Source: Geothrix sp. (GTDB taxonomy: Bacteria; Acidobacteriota; Holophagae; Holophagales; Holophagaceae). From it: a DNA stretch of 64,000 nucleotides. Shown here piece by piece: positions 47,324 to 55,938 of this stretch; positions within the stretch are counted from its first letter, which is position 1; the number at the start of each line of letters is the position of its first letter. Under the pieces are notes generated by a model. That model ran no database searches, was not told the origin of the DNA, and saw only the letters and a program-made list of their open reading frames with translations. Location of the stretch: positions 1,258,606 to 1,322,605 of the forward strand of contig NZ_JAHRYQ010000002.1 in assembly GCF_020622065.1 (NCBI RefSeq), written 5' to 3'. Made by a program: the position numbers and the translations under genes.

Positions 47324-48004
47324 ATGCGCGCCCTGTTCTTCGCCTCCCTGGCTCTCCTGGCCCAGGCCCAGCCTCCCGCCTTCCTGGCGCAGCTCCCGCC
47401 GGCCGCCCGGGAGGAGGCGCTGGACATCGTGAACCGCGCCGATTTCATCTTCGAGACCCAGACCCAGCCGAAACATGTCCGCCTGGCCACCATGGAGAAG
47501 CTGTTCGACCACCCGCGCCTGAGCCTGGCCATGTGGCGGCATTGCCAGTTCGTGCCCAGCTTCTACGGGTTCGTCCACCCGGACGGGGCCTGGAGCCTCG
47601 ACGATGGCCGGGGACTCAGGGGCACCTTGCGGCTGGTGTATCAGCGGCCGGGGCACCGGGTGTACCTGGTGGAGGGCCGGGCAGAGAAGGGCCGCCTGAA
47701 GACGCCCTTCTCCGTGGGGGCCCGGATGCTGACTTCGTACCGCTACTGGGAGAGCAAGCGCGGGTTCGAGACCCACCTCCAGACCTGGACGGCCCTGGAC
47801 TCGGCCCTGCTGGGCGTGATGGCCCGCCCTTTCCGGGGCTACATCAAGGGCCGGCAGGATGAGTTCATCGCCTACATCAACGGGAATGTGGCCACCTTCG
47901 GGGAATTCGCCGACCTGAGCCCCCGGGAGTTCCAGGGGCCCATCAAGCGCGATGGGGATCCCGTCGCCCTCCGCGAGTACGAAGCCCTCTTCCTGAGGAA
48001 GTGA
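47324..48004 (+). CDS. Conserved exported hypothetical protein
   Basis: A 226-residue protein with a short signal peptide (MRALFFASLALLAQAQ). The mature sequence is mixed alpha/beta: EEALDIVNRADFIFETQTQP, MWRHCQFVPSFYGFVHPDGAW, GRGLRGTLRLVYQRPGHRVY, and a C-terminal FIAYINGNVATFGEFADLSP. There is one cysteine and no catalytic pattern I recognise. It is divergent from the HEAT-repeat gene and ends in TGATG with the downstream YIP1-like gene, so it leads a small membrane-protein operon. Its function is unknown. Confidence 0.7.
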   Translation: MRALFFASLALLAQAQPPAFLAQLPPAAREEALDIVNRADFIFETQTQPKHVRLATMEKLFDHPRLSLAMWRHCQFVPSFYGFVHPDGAWSLDDGRGLRGTLRLVYQRPGHRVYLVEGRAEKGRLKTPFSVGARMLTSYRYWESKRGFETHLQTWTALDSALLGVMARPFRGYIKGRQDEFIAYINGNVATFGEFADLSPREFQGPIKRDGDPVALREYEALFLRK

Positions 48005-48699
48005 TGGGTCTCCCCTTCGCGGCGTCCCTCCGGGCCCTGGTCCGGCCCGGCGCTGCCTTTCCCGGGGAGGCCCCGCCCCTGGGGCGGGCCGTGGGGACCA
48101 TGCTCGCCGCGTGGGCGCCCCCGGTCCTGGTGAACGCGGGCCTGACGGTCTGGCAGGGGCTTCAGGGCTACGGAGCCCTGTGCCAGAACGGGCCTCCCCC
48201 CTGGCTGGCCGAACGGCTGGCGCGGGGGCTCGGGGGCGATCCCGAGGATCTGGGCCGGCTGCTGGCCTCCTTGCCGCCCCCGCCGGCCTTCGGTCGCGTG
48301 TGGCCCTGGCTGCTGCTGGCCGTGCCCCTGATCCTGCTGGGCACCTGGTTCCATCACGCGGTCTGGGATCACATGGGGCTCTGGCTGGTGGGCGGGTTGA
48401 AGGGGAAGCGCGGTTTCCGCGCCAGCCTGGGGGCCGAGGCCGAGGCCCTGCGCATCACCGCCCTGGGGGCGCTGGTGGGGTTGCTGGGCTTCCTCCCGGG
48501 CCTGGGCCTTCTGCTGGCGGTCCCGCTCCTGCTCCTGGACGGCTACCTCTGGCTCTTCCGGGGCTTCGCCCTGGCCGCTCGGCACGGCTGCGAACCCTGG
48601 CGGGGCGTGGCGGCCACCGTGGTTCATGCGGCCCTGCTGGGGATCTGCGCCCTGGGCCTGGGGGTGACCCTGCTGGCGCTGCTGGGGGCCGCGGCATGA
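48004..48699 (+). CDS. YIP1-like integral membrane protein
   Basis: A 231-residue protein with about five hydrophobic segments and the acidic/Arg-rich loop pattern of bacterial Yip1-domain proteins (LVRPGAAFPGEAPPLGRAV at the N-terminus, FHHAVWDHMGLWLVGG with the conserved His in the third helix). The start ATG 48004 shares a base with the stop of the previous gene (TGATG). The stop overlaps the DUF2752 gene (ATGA). Function is unknown; Yip1 proteins are usually annotated only by fold. Confidence 0.75.
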   Translation: MGLPFAASLRALVRPGAAFPGEAPPLGRAVGTMLAAWAPPVLVNAGLTVWQGLQGYGALCQNGPPPWLAERLARGLGGDPEDLGRLLASLPPPPAFGRVWPWLLLAVPLILLGTWFHHAVWDHMGLWLVGGLKGKRGFRASLGAEAEALRITALGALVGLLGFLPGLGLLLAVPLLLLDGYLWLFRGFALAARHGCEPWRGVAATVVHAALLGICALGLGVTLLALLGAAA

Positions 48700-49079
48700 G
48701 GCGCGTGCCCTGGATCGCCCTGGCGGCGCTGGGCCTCGCCCTGGGCTTGGCCTTGGGCCTCTGGGCCGCCACCTTCCTGGCGCCCCTGGCGGACCTGCTG
48801 CCGGTCTGCCCCTTCAAGCGGATCACCGGATTCGCCTGCGCCACCTGCGGGGCCACGCGCTGCGTCCTGGCGCTGGCCGGGGGGCATTGGCGCGAAGCCT
48901 TCCACTGGTACCCGGCCGCGGCCGCGCTGGCGGCGCTGCCGCTGGCGGTGCTCTGGGATCTCCGCCGCGCCTGGCGGGGGGACTCCTATCCGGCGCTGCC
49001 GGATTCCCGGGCCGCCCGCCTCGCCGTCTGGGCCGCCCTGGTGGGAATCTGGGCGCTCCAGGTGGCGCGCGGGATTTAG
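48696..49079 (+). CDS. DUF2752 membrane protein
   Basis: A 127-residue protein with three hydrophobic segments. The family signature is CPFKRITGFACATCGATR around residues 34-51, with three conserved cysteines (C-x-x-C-G), and HWREAFHWYP just after. DUF2752 proteins are small membrane proteins of unknown role. The start ATG 48696 overlaps the YIP1-like gene by four bases, so they are co-translated. Confidence 0.85.
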   Translation: MRRVPWIALAALGLALGLALGLWAATFLAPLADLLPVCPFKRITGFACATCGATRCVLALAGGHWREAFHWYPAAAALAALPLAVLWDLRRAWRGDSYPALPDSRAARLAVWAALVGIWALQVARGI

Positions 49080-49118
49080 TCCGGTCATGCTTTGGACACG
49101 AATCACCGGAGTCCCCTT

Positions 49119-49475
49119 ATGTTCCAGCAAATCCTGGATCAGCTGATTGAACGGGTGCCCGAGTCCCTGGCCGCGACCTTCAACGACCGGGACGGGGATC
49201 CGATCTCGTCACGCACGATCCAGATCCCGAACGAGGGGCTGCAACTCCTGGGCGCCTATCAACACATGGTGAAACGGCACCTCCAGCAGGCCGTGGAGGA
49301 ATTCGACCGCGGCGAGGTGCAGCAGGTGGCCTTCGCCACCGACCAGCACTGGATCCTCATGATGGGCGCCGGCGAGCAATGCACCCTCGTGCTCGTGATG
49401 CAGCGGGAGGGCCTGCTGGGCCGCGCGCGGTTTTACATGGAACAGGCCATCAAGGCCCTGAACGACGAGTTGTAA
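49119..49475 (+). CDS. Roadblock/LC7-like small protein
   Basis: A 118-residue protein, soluble, from ATG 49119 preceded by GGAG. The pattern LDQLIERVPESLAATFNDRD, then VAFATDQHWILMMGAG and CTLVLVMQREG, then an amphipathic helix to the end, fits the roadblock/LC7 fold used by MglB-type small-GTPase regulators. No MglA-like GTPase gene lies in the window. The call is by overall pattern only. It is followed by a strong stem-loop. Confidence 0.6.
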   Translation: MFQQILDQLIERVPESLAATFNDRDGDPISSRTIQIPNEGLQLLGAYQHMVKRHLQQAVEEFDRGEVQQVAFATDQHWILMMGAGEQCTLVLVMQREGLLGRARFYMEQAIKALNDEL

Positions 49476-49481
49476 TGCTGT

Positions 49482-49524
49482 CCGGGGGGACCGCCTGCTC
49501 GCAGCGCTCGCGATGTCCCCCCGG
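49482..49524. terminator. Strong GC-rich stem-loop after the roadblock-like gene
   Basis: CCGGGGGGAC (49482-49491) pairs perfectly with GTCCCCCCGG (49515-49524) across a 23-base loop. It lies 7 bases after the stop at 49475 and about 50 bases before the transporter gene. No U tract follows. It may terminate the upstream operon or act as a regulatory hairpin in the transporter leader. Confidence 0.55.
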
Positions 49525-49575
49525 GCCCCCGCCAAGTGGGTGGGATGAACCCGCCCACTCGGCCTAGGAGCCTGG

Positions 49576-50949
49576 ATGGAACGCTTTATCGGATTGGCCG
49601 GAATCGTGGCCTTCATGGCGATTGCGTATGCGCTGTCGCACAAGCGGAGCGCCATCCATTGGCGCACCATTGGCTGGGGCCTCACCCTGCAGTGGATCTT
49701 CGCGCTGATCGTGCTCAAGGGCTCCGTCATCTCTGGCCTGCTGTCCTTCCTCCCCTTCCCGAAGGGGACCGGATGGGTGGTGCTGGTCCTGATGTTCACG
49801 CCGATGCTGCTGCGGCGGTTCGCATCCTATGAGAACAAGGCGCTGAACTGGGCGCTGTTCGGCGTGATCGTCCTCGGCCTGCTCCGCGGGAATCTCGTGG
49901 GCTCTTCCTTCGACCAGATGCGCATCGTGGTCGAGCACCTCATGGCCTACGCCCACGAAGGGGCCAGCTTCGTGTTCGGCTCGCTGTCCGATGGGCCCGG
50001 CGGCAAGGTGGGCATGGTCTTCGCCTTCGCCGTGCTGCCCACCATCATCTTCGTGGCCTCCATCTTCGCGGTGCTCTACTACATCGGCGTCATGCAGTGG
50101 GTGGTCAGCGCCGCAGCGCGGGCCATGGGCCGCTTCCTGAAGGTCTCCGGCGCTGAGAGCGTGAGCGTGGCCGCCAGCATCCTCATGGGCCAGACCGAGG
50201 CGCCCCTCACCATCCGGCCCTTTCTGGCACGCATGACCCGCAGCGAACTCATGGTGATCATGACCGCAGGCATGGCCCATGTGTCGGGCAGCATCATGGT
50301 GGCCTATGTGCAGGTGGCCCATGTGGACATCGTGCACCTGCTCACGGCCGTGATCATGACGGCGCCCGGCGCGGTGATGATGGCCAAGCTGCTGGAGCCT
50401 GAGACGGAAACGCCCGAGACGGCCGGCGACATCAAGGTGGACATCCCCAACCACGACGCCAATGTGCTGGATGCCGCGGCCCGGGGCGCCTTCGAGGGCG
50501 GCCAGCTGGCCTTCAATGTGGCCGTCATGCTCATCGCCTTCATCGCGCTCATCTACCTGCTCAACGGCTTGATGAAGGCCATCCACCCAGGCTTCAGCCT
50601 GGAGCTGGTGCTGGGCGCCGTCTTCAAGCCCTTTGCCTACCTGATGGGCGTGCCCTGGATCGAGGCCGGCCAGGTGGGATCGCTGCTGGGCAAGCGCATG
50701 GTGGTGAACGAGTTCGTGGCCTTCCTGGATCTGGGGGCCATGACGAACCTGTCCACCAAGGCCCGCCTGGTGTCCACCTTCGCCCTGTGCGGCTTCGCCA
50801 ACTTCAGCAGCATCGCCATCCAGGTGGGGGGCATCGGCGCCCTGGTGCCCGAGCGTCGCGGCGATCTGGCCCGCCTGGGCATCCGGGCGATGCTGGCTGG
50901 GACCCTGGCGAATTTCCTGAGCGCCTGCATCGCCGGGATCCTCAGTTAG
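49576..50949 (+). CDS. nupC: Concentrative nucleoside transporter (CNT/NupC family)
   Basis: A 457-residue membrane protein with about eleven hydrophobic segments. CNT signatures include GQTEAPLTIRPFL, the TAGMAHVSGSIM region, and the C-terminal KRMVVNEFVAFLDLG and GFANFSSIAIQVGGIG. NupC-type proteins import nucleosides using an H+ or Na+ gradient. The start ATG 49576 follows AGGAG. A loop at about 270-305, rich in Glu and Thr (EPETETPETAGD), is longer than usual. The specific ion and nucleosides cannot be told. Confidence 0.93.
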   Translation: MERFIGLAGIVAFMAIAYALSHKRSAIHWRTIGWGLTLQWIFALIVLKGSVISGLLSFLPFPKGTGWVVLVLMFTPMLLRRFASYENKALNWALFGVIVLGLLRGNLVGSSFDQMRIVVEHLMAYAHEGASFVFGSLSDGPGGKVGMVFAFAVLPTIIFVASIFAVLYYIGVMQWVVSAAARAMGRFLKVSGAESVSVAASILMGQTEAPLTIRPFLARMTRSELMVIMTAGMAHVSGSIMVAYVQVAHVDIVHLLTAVIMTAPGAVMMAKLLEPETETPETAGDIKVDIPNHDANVLDAAARGAFEGGQLAFNVAVMLIAFIALIYLLNGLMKAIHPGFSLELVLGAVFKPFAYLMGVPWIEAGQVGSLLGKRMVVNEFVAFLDLGAMTNLSTKARLVSTFALCGFANFSSIAIQVGGIGALVPERRGDLARLGIRAMLAGTLANFLSACIAGILS

Positions 50950-51028
50950 AAAAAACCATCAATACAACTCTATGCTCCAGCCTTTCCTCGAATCTGCCGA
51001 TGAAGGGGGATCGCCGGAGGTAGTGCTG

Positions 51029-51529
51029 ATGATTCGTGTCCGTTCCTTGGTTCTCGTTTCTGCCCTCGTCTCCATGACGCTTGCAGCGGGGGACTACGAC
51101 GCCGTGATCGGCGCCATGAAGAAAGCCTGGCCTCAGGTCGGCACCGTGGCCGTGGTCTGCGACGCGAACGGCAGCAAGGCCGCCCTTTCGGCCCTCACCG
51201 CCGCCGCCGGCGGATTGAAGGTGATGGTCGTGGATGTGAAGGGTCCCCAGGACATGGGCAAGGCCATCGGCACCCTGACGGGCCGCAAACCCGATGCGGT
51301 GATCCTCCTGTCAGGCGACAAGGTGGCCGGCGACGGCTCCTCCGCCGCCAGCTTCCTCATCCAGCGCATGGCCGCCCTCAAGGTGCCCGCTGTCGCCACC
51401 ACCGAGGCGGGCGTGAAGCAGGGCGCGGCGCTGGGCATCGGGCCCGGCACCGGGGGCAAGCTGATGTCGAACGCGAAGGTGGCTGCCGTGGCCGGCGTGG
51501 CCGTGCCCGCGGGCGCCACCGCCATTTAA
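51029..51529 (+). CDS. Exported protein resembling half of an ABC substrate-binding domain
   Basis: A 166-residue protein with a signal peptide (MIRVRSLVLVSALVSMTLAAG). The rest resembles one lobe of a periplasmic binding fold of the ABC_sub_bind type (GTVAVVCDANGSKAAL, LKVMVVDVKGPQDM, PDAVILLSGDKVAGDG, VPAVATTEAGVKQGAALGIG), but only one lobe is present. No permease or ATPase gene of that family is nearby. It may be a stand-alone one-lobe protein or a remnant. The ATG 51029 follows GGAGG by nine bases. A terminator follows. Confidence 0.6.
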   Translation: MIRVRSLVLVSALVSMTLAAGDYDAVIGAMKKAWPQVGTVAVVCDANGSKAALSALTAAAGGLKVMVVDVKGPQDMGKAIGTLTGRKPDAVILLSGDKVAGDGSSAASFLIQRMAALKVPAVATTEAGVKQGAALGIGPGTGGKLMSNAKVAAVAGVAVPAGATAI

Positions 51530-51545
51530 TCGTCTTCCTCCACCG

Positions 51546-51569
51546 AAGGCCCCGCCCCGGCGGGGCCTT
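51546..51569. terminator. Bidirectional-type stem-loop between the convergent genes
   Basis: AAGGCCCCG (51546-51554) pairs with CGGGGCCTT (51561-51569) around a six-base loop. The hairpin lies between the stop at 51529 and the convergent gene end at 51578, and begins with AA and ends with TT, which gives a short U run in either direction. A reasonable intrinsic terminator for both genes. Confidence 0.7.
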
Positions 51570-51577
51570 CTCATGCC

Positions 51578-52660
51578 TCAGAATCGCCCCTTCAGAGAGT
51601 GGGCGTAGCCGGTGAGCTCCACATAAGCCTCGCCCACCTCGCGCCCCGCGGCATCCAGGACCCGGCAGGCGCCTTCCCAGTAGGTGATGCCGGAGCTGCG
51701 GCCCGTCCGCAATTCCTGATCCGGGAGCACCGGCACGAGGGTATGGCGTTCTCCCCAGGCCTCCAACACCAGGGGCGTGGGATAGGCGGCGCCGCTGGTA
51801 GGGCTCCTCCAGGTGCCGGTCGCCCCCAGCGTGAAGGCTTGGGTGCGGCGGCGGACGCGCCCCCCGGCATCCACCTCGGTCACCGTGGAGTAGGGATCCT
51901 GGCTGCCGTCCCGGCGGCGCAGGCGGTAGGCCATGAGGCTGCGGCCGTCCCGCAATTGGATGCCCGCCCAGTCCCAGCCCACCTGCTCGGCATCGAGCTG
52001 GTTGGAGCTGAACTCGTGGTCCATCCAGCCCTGGCCACGGACCGCGAGCGCGGGTCCTTCCGGAAGCCGGAGGGAGCCCTGGGCCGACAGCCGGGGCCAG
52101 GTGAGGTAGTGGCTGGCGGCGCTGGGATCGGCCCCCTTCCGGCTCACGCCCTCCTCGCCGAAGATCACGGGTGGGGTGGCGGGATCCAGGGCCAGGTCCA
52201 AGGTCGCACCGCGCACGGTCATGTGCAGGCGGATGCGCCCGGAAGGATCCTGTTCCGCCCGCCAGTCCTGGTGGAACACGCTCAGGCGGTCGGTGGCCGC
52301 CCCGGCCATCAGACCTGCCCGATCCAGGCGTTCGGCCACCAGGAAGCGATGGCCGGCCTCGTCGGTCAGGGCGGCGTGGGCCAGTTGGAGTTGGTCGCTC
52401 CGCCAGGCCGGGCTGCCCTTCCAGGTTGCCGGGGGCGAGGCCTGGCGAAAGAAGGTGAGCTGGTACCCGAACCGGCGGGCCCCATCCGGGGTCCAGAGGT
52501 GGCCGGTGAAGTACCACCACTCGGAGCGGAAGGCGGGATGGCTGCCGTGATCCCTCGGGAAGGCGAACCGGTAGCCGGGCCGGGCGACCGCGAAGGCCCC
52601 GGAATCAGGAACCCCGGCGCTGCACGCGAGGGCGAGGACACCTGCCAGGATCGCCTTCAT
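51578..52660 (-). CDS. AttH/CrtC-like lipocalin-type protein of an ABC transporter operon
   Basis: A 360-residue protein with an N-terminal export signal (MKAILAGVLALACSAG), possibly a lipoprotein with Cys at 13. FAFPRDHGSHPAFRSEWWYFTGHL, GYQLTFFR, YLTWPRLSAQGSL and GQGWMDHEFSS are signatures of the AttH/carotenoid 1,2-hydratase family, which has a lipocalin-like double beta fold. The start ATG 52660 overlaps the permease stop (ATGA). Family knowledge: attEFGH-type operons pair this protein with a permease and an ATPase. A hydrophobic ligand or lipid is likely; carotenoid hydration is only one possible activity. Confidence 0.85.
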   Translation of the reverse strand: MKAILAGVLALACSAGVPDSGAFAVARPGYRFAFPRDHGSHPAFRSEWWYFTGHLWTPDGARRFGYQLTFFRQASPPATWKGSPAWRSDQLQLAHAALTDEAGHRFLVAERLDRAGLMAGAATDRLSVFHQDWRAEQDPSGRIRLHMTVRGATLDLALDPATPPVIFGEEGVSRKGADPSAASHYLTWPRLSAQGSLRLPEGPALAVRGQGWMDHEFSSNQLDAEQVGWDWAGIQLRDGRSLMAYRLRRRDGSQDPYSTVTEVDAGGRVRRRTQAFTLGATGTWRSPTSGAAYPTPLVLEAWGERHTLVPVLPDQELRTGRSSGITYWEGACRVLDAAGREVGEAYVELTGYAHSLKGRF

Positions 52661-55224
52661 GCGCCCTCCTCGACTTCCCGGTCGGCTCCGAGCCGGGCCC
52701 CCCAGCGGGCCGTGGGGATCAGCACGAGGAGGGCCGCCGCCAGGGTGGACAGGGTGGCCAGGCCCAGGAACCCCCAAGGGACCGAGAAGCTGAGCGTCCA
52801 GCCGAAGACCTGGGGATTGAGCACATCCACGAGGATGCGCGCGAGCAGGAGGCCCAGGCCCAGGCCCGCGAGGAGCCCGGCCATGGCCACGCCGAGGCCC
52901 TCGAGCACGAGGATGCCCGTGAGCTCCGCCCGGGTGGCGCCGAGCGCCCGCAGGGACCAGATCTCGCCGCGCCGGGCGAGGGCCAGGCCGGTGAGGCCCT
53001 GGGCGAGGCCGAGCACCGCCACGAGGAGGCCGATGGCTTCGAGCGCGTAGGTGAGGGCGAAGGTCTGCCGGAAGATGGTGGTCACCTGGGTCCGCAGGGC
53101 GCCATTGCTGCGGATCTGCAGACCGGGATGCCCGCGCCGGAGCTGCGCGGCCACGGCCTCTGGCGATTCACCGGGCTTGAGGTAGAGCGCCACGCTGGCC
53201 ACCTGCGCATCCTGGAACCAGGCGAGGAAGACCGGCCGGTCGAGGATCAGGCTGCCCCGTTCGTTCCCGTAGTCGGCGAGGATGCCGCGCACCGTGGCCC
53301 GGCGGGTGCCCCCGGGCACGGGAAGCTCCAGGACCTCTCCCACCCGCACCCCGAAATGTCGGGCGAAGGTCTCGGATGCCAGCACGCCAGGATCGGTGGT
53401 TCCGCCCTCGCGAAGGGCGCGCAGGGGACCCGGGAAGGGACCTCCCGCGGCCAGGATGAGGCCGCCCCGGGAGGCCTGGACGCCCATGTCCCCGGCCCCG
53501 AGGAAGGTGGGGCGGCCCCGGAAGGTGATGGGCAGCATCTGGAAGCGATCCGCCGCGGCCACGGCGGGATCCGCGGCGAGGCGATCCGCGGTGGCCGGGG
53601 CCATGCGGTGGTGGCTGCCGGCGCCGGCGGCCCCGAGGGGCGACACATACAGATCCGCCCGGAGGCTGCTGCCGATCCAGGCGAGCACGGTGCGCTCGAA
53701 GCTCTGGACCATCACGCCCATTCCAGAGGCCATGCCCACGGCCACGGCCAGGGCGGCGGCGGCAAAGCCGTGGCGGCCTGTCGGGCGCAGCAGGGGCCGC
53801 AGGGCGAGCCGGAGCCGCCACGACCGGAGACCTCGCCCCGGCAGGCCCAGGAGGGGGAGCAGGGCCACCGCCACGAGAGATCCTCCGAGCAGGGCCAGGC
53901 CGGACCCGGCATAGGCGTGCCAGGCCACGCCGGGGGAGGGATGGAGGCCGTAGGCCAGGCCCGCGCCCAGCAGCAGCGAGGCGGCGCCCGCCCCGCCTGC
54001 CCAGCCCCAGCGCACGGGCTTGGGACCGCCCTCCCGGGCCAGCAGCTGGACCGGCGGGGTCAGGGCCGCCCGGCGGGCGGGAACCCAGGCGGCCACCAGG
54101 CACGCGAAGGCACCCACCGTCAGGACGAGTCCGGCTTCGCTGCCGCTGAGGGTGGCGCTCCGGGCGGAACTGGCGCCGTACAGGGCGTTCACCGTGCGGC
54201 TGACGGCCTTCACCGTGCCCTGAGCCAGCAGCCAGCCGAGGCCCACGCCCAGCAGGCTCCCCAGGAGGCCCAACAGGGCGGCCTCCCCGAGCAGCAGGCG
54301 CGTGACGCCGGCGGGGGGCAAGCCCAGGGCCCGCAGGGTCGCCCAGGTTTCGCGCCGCCGGTTCACGGACGCATCGAAGGCCTGGAACAGCAGGTAGGCC
54401 CCCACGGCCAGAGCGATGAGGCTGAGGATGGTGAGGTTGAAGCGAAAGGCGGCGGTCATGGTGCGCCCACTCTCAGCGCGCTGCTCCGGAGGCTCCAGCA
54501 GGAGGCCGGGGGGGAGCAGATGCCGGGCCTGGCCCTCCAGGTCCGCCAGGTGGGCCCCGGGCCGCAGGCCCCATTCGATGCGGTCCAGTTCGCCCGCGCG
54601 GTTGAGGATCCGTTGGGCGGCGGGCAGGTCCATGACGAGGAGGTTCCGCTGGAGCTTGGGGCGGTTGGGCGGGTCGGGCAGGAGGCCGACCACGCGCAAG
54701 CGGACCGGGCGCTCCTGGATGAAACCCTCCAGGAACGCTCCGGGACCGAGGCCCTCCGCCGCCAGGGCCGAGGGGACCAGGACCGCCTCCGGATCCTGGA
54801 GCAGGGCGTAGAAACCCTCCGTCGTCTGATGGAGAGGGCCTGCCTCCTGGGGGGCGGCGGAATCCTCCCCGGCGGTGGCCCCCAGGCTCACCAGATCGAG
54901 ACCCATCAGCTGAAAGCCCTCGAGCGTACCTGCCCGGGCAAAGCTCCCCTCGACCACGGGGCGCATCCAGCCCCATTCCGCCAGGGGCCGCAGGCCGGGG
55001 AGGATGGACTCCCGCAGGGGGCCGGCCTCCGCCTGCATGATCAAGTCGGATCCCTGGCCCACCCCCCGGGTGAACTGCTCGAAGCTGGCCACGGCGGCCC
55101 GGTTCGCCAGCCGGATGGAGAGGAACACGGCCACGCCCAGGGCCACGGCCACCAGGGTGAGGAGCGTGCGCACCCATTCCCGCGCCAGGGCCCGGACCAC
55201 CAGCCGCCGTGCCAACCAGCTCAT
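52657..55224 (-). CDS. ABC transporter permease, FtsX-like (MacB/LolC type, duplicated)
   Basis: An 855-residue protein. An N-terminal transmembrane helix at about 15-35 is followed by an extracytoplasmic MacB-type domain (about 45-250), three transmembrane helices (about 260-400), a further pair (about 410-460), a second periplasmic domain (about 495-700) and a final three-helix FtsX domain (about 720-855). This fused, double-FtsX form is typical of the AttF/AttG permeases and of YbbP-like proteins. It pairs with the ATPase at 55221 and the AttH-like protein at 51578. It probably extrudes lipids or lipoproteins, but the substrate is unknown. Confidence 0.87.
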   Translation of the reverse strand: MSWLARRLVVRALAREWVRTLLTLVAVALGVAVFLSIRLANRAAVASFEQFTRGVGQGSDLIMQAEAGPLRESILPGLRPLAEWGWMRPVVEGSFARAGTLEGFQLMGLDLVSLGATAGEDSAAPQEAGPLHQTTEGFYALLQDPEAVLVPSALAAEGLGPGAFLEGFIQERPVRLRVVGLLPDPPNRPKLQRNLLVMDLPAAQRILNRAGELDRIEWGLRPGAHLADLEGQARHLLPPGLLLEPPEQRAESGRTMTAAFRFNLTILSLIALAVGAYLLFQAFDASVNRRRETWATLRALGLPPAGVTRLLLGEAALLGLLGSLLGVGLGWLLAQGTVKAVSRTVNALYGASSARSATLSGSEAGLVLTVGAFACLVAAWVPARRAALTPPVQLLAREGGPKPVRWGWAGGAGAASLLLGAGLAYGLHPSPGVAWHAYAGSGLALLGGSLVAVALLPLLGLPGRGLRSWRLRLALRPLLRPTGRHGFAAAALAVAVGMASGMGVMVQSFERTVLAWIGSSLRADLYVSPLGAAGAGSHHRMAPATADRLAADPAVAAADRFQMLPITFRGRPTFLGAGDMGVQASRGGLILAAGGPFPGPLRALREGGTTDPGVLASETFARHFGVRVGEVLELPVPGGTRRATVRGILADYGNERGSLILDRPVFLAWFQDAQVASVALYLKPGESPEAVAAQLRRGHPGLQIRSNGALRTQVTTIFRQTFALTYALEAIGLLVAVLGLAQGLTGLALARRGEIWSLRALGATRAELTGILVLEGLGVAMAGLLAGLGLGLLLARILVDVLNPQVFGWTLSFSVPWGFLGLATLSTLAAALLVLIPTARWGARLGADREVEEGA

Positions 55225-55877
55225 AGAAAGCGGCCGTCTTCCATGCGGAGGACCCGGTGGCAGATGCCGGCAGCCGCTTCGGAATGGGTGACCATGACAA
55301 GAGCCGAACCCTCCTGCTCCGTCAGCTCCGCCAACAGGGACAGGACGGCCTCTCCGGAGGCCCGGTCCAGGTTCCCGGTGGGCTCATCAGCCAGCAGCAC
55401 GGCGGGCCGGGCCGCCAGGGCCCGGGCCACGGCCACCCGCTGCATCTCCCCGCCGGAGAGCTCGGCCGGCCAGGCCTGGGCCCGGGAGGCGAGCCCCACG
55501 GCCCGGATCAGCTCGGCGCACCGCGCGCGGATCCGGGCCTCGGGCCACTTCAGCATCCTCAGGGGGAGCTCGAGGTTCTCCTCCGCCGTGAGGGTGGGGA
55601 TCAGGTGAAAGAACTGGAAGACCGTGCCCAGGCGTGAACGACGCAGGTCCGCCAGCCGCTCGGGGGTGGCCAGGTGGAGGGGCTCGCCGTCGAGGAGGAT
55701 GGCCCCCGCATCGGGGCGGTCGAGGCCCCCCAGCAGGTTCAGGAAGGTGGTCTTGCCGCACCCCGAGGGGCCCAACAGGGCCACCCGCTCGCCCTCGGCG
55801 AGGTCGAAGTCCAGGGACCGGAGCACCCAGCGGGGCCCAAATCGCTTGCCCACGCCCCTGGCCCGCAGCACCGCCAT
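55221..55877 (-). CDS. ABC transporter ATP-binding protein (LolD/MacB/AttE-type)
   Basis: A 218-residue ATPase. Walker A GPSGCGKTT near residue 36, the LolD-like FQFFHLIPTLTAEENL, signature LSGGEMQRVAVARALAARP, and Walker B VLLADEPTGNLD are intact. The C-terminal H-loop is VTHS. The start is ATG 55877. The stop overlaps the permease start (ATGA). It powers the FtsX-type permease that follows. Confidence 0.93.
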   Translation of the reverse strand: MAVLRARGVGKRFGPRWVLRSLDFDLAEGERVALLGPSGCGKTTFLNLLGGLDRPDAGAILLDGEPLHLATPERLADLRRSRLGTVFQFFHLIPTLTAEENLELPLRMLKWPEARIRARCAELIRAVGLASRAQAWPAELSGGEMQRVAVARALAARPAVLLADEPTGNLDRASGEAVLSLLAELTEQEGSALVMVTHSEAAAGICHRVLRMEDGRFL

Positions 55878-55920
55878 GAGTCCCCCTCCCTCGACTCTAT
55901 CGGAGCGTGAGGAAAGCTGG

Positions 55921-55938
55921 ATATTTGTCTAGAAATAT
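55921..55938. promoter_or_regulatory. AT-rich inverted repeat between pssA and the ABC operon
   Basis: ATATTT-N6-AAATAT (55921-55938) is a perfect six-base inverted repeat, an AT-rich island in GC-rich DNA. It ends at the first base of the pssA stop codon and lies 44 bases upstream of the ABC ATPase start. It could be an operator for the ABC operon. No matching regulator can be named. Confidence 0.3.

Noticed and set aside
52661..52777. Upstream extension of the AttH-like gene
   Set aside because: Lies in the permease coding region and lacks a signal peptide; ATG 52660 gives signal sequence and ATGA overlap.
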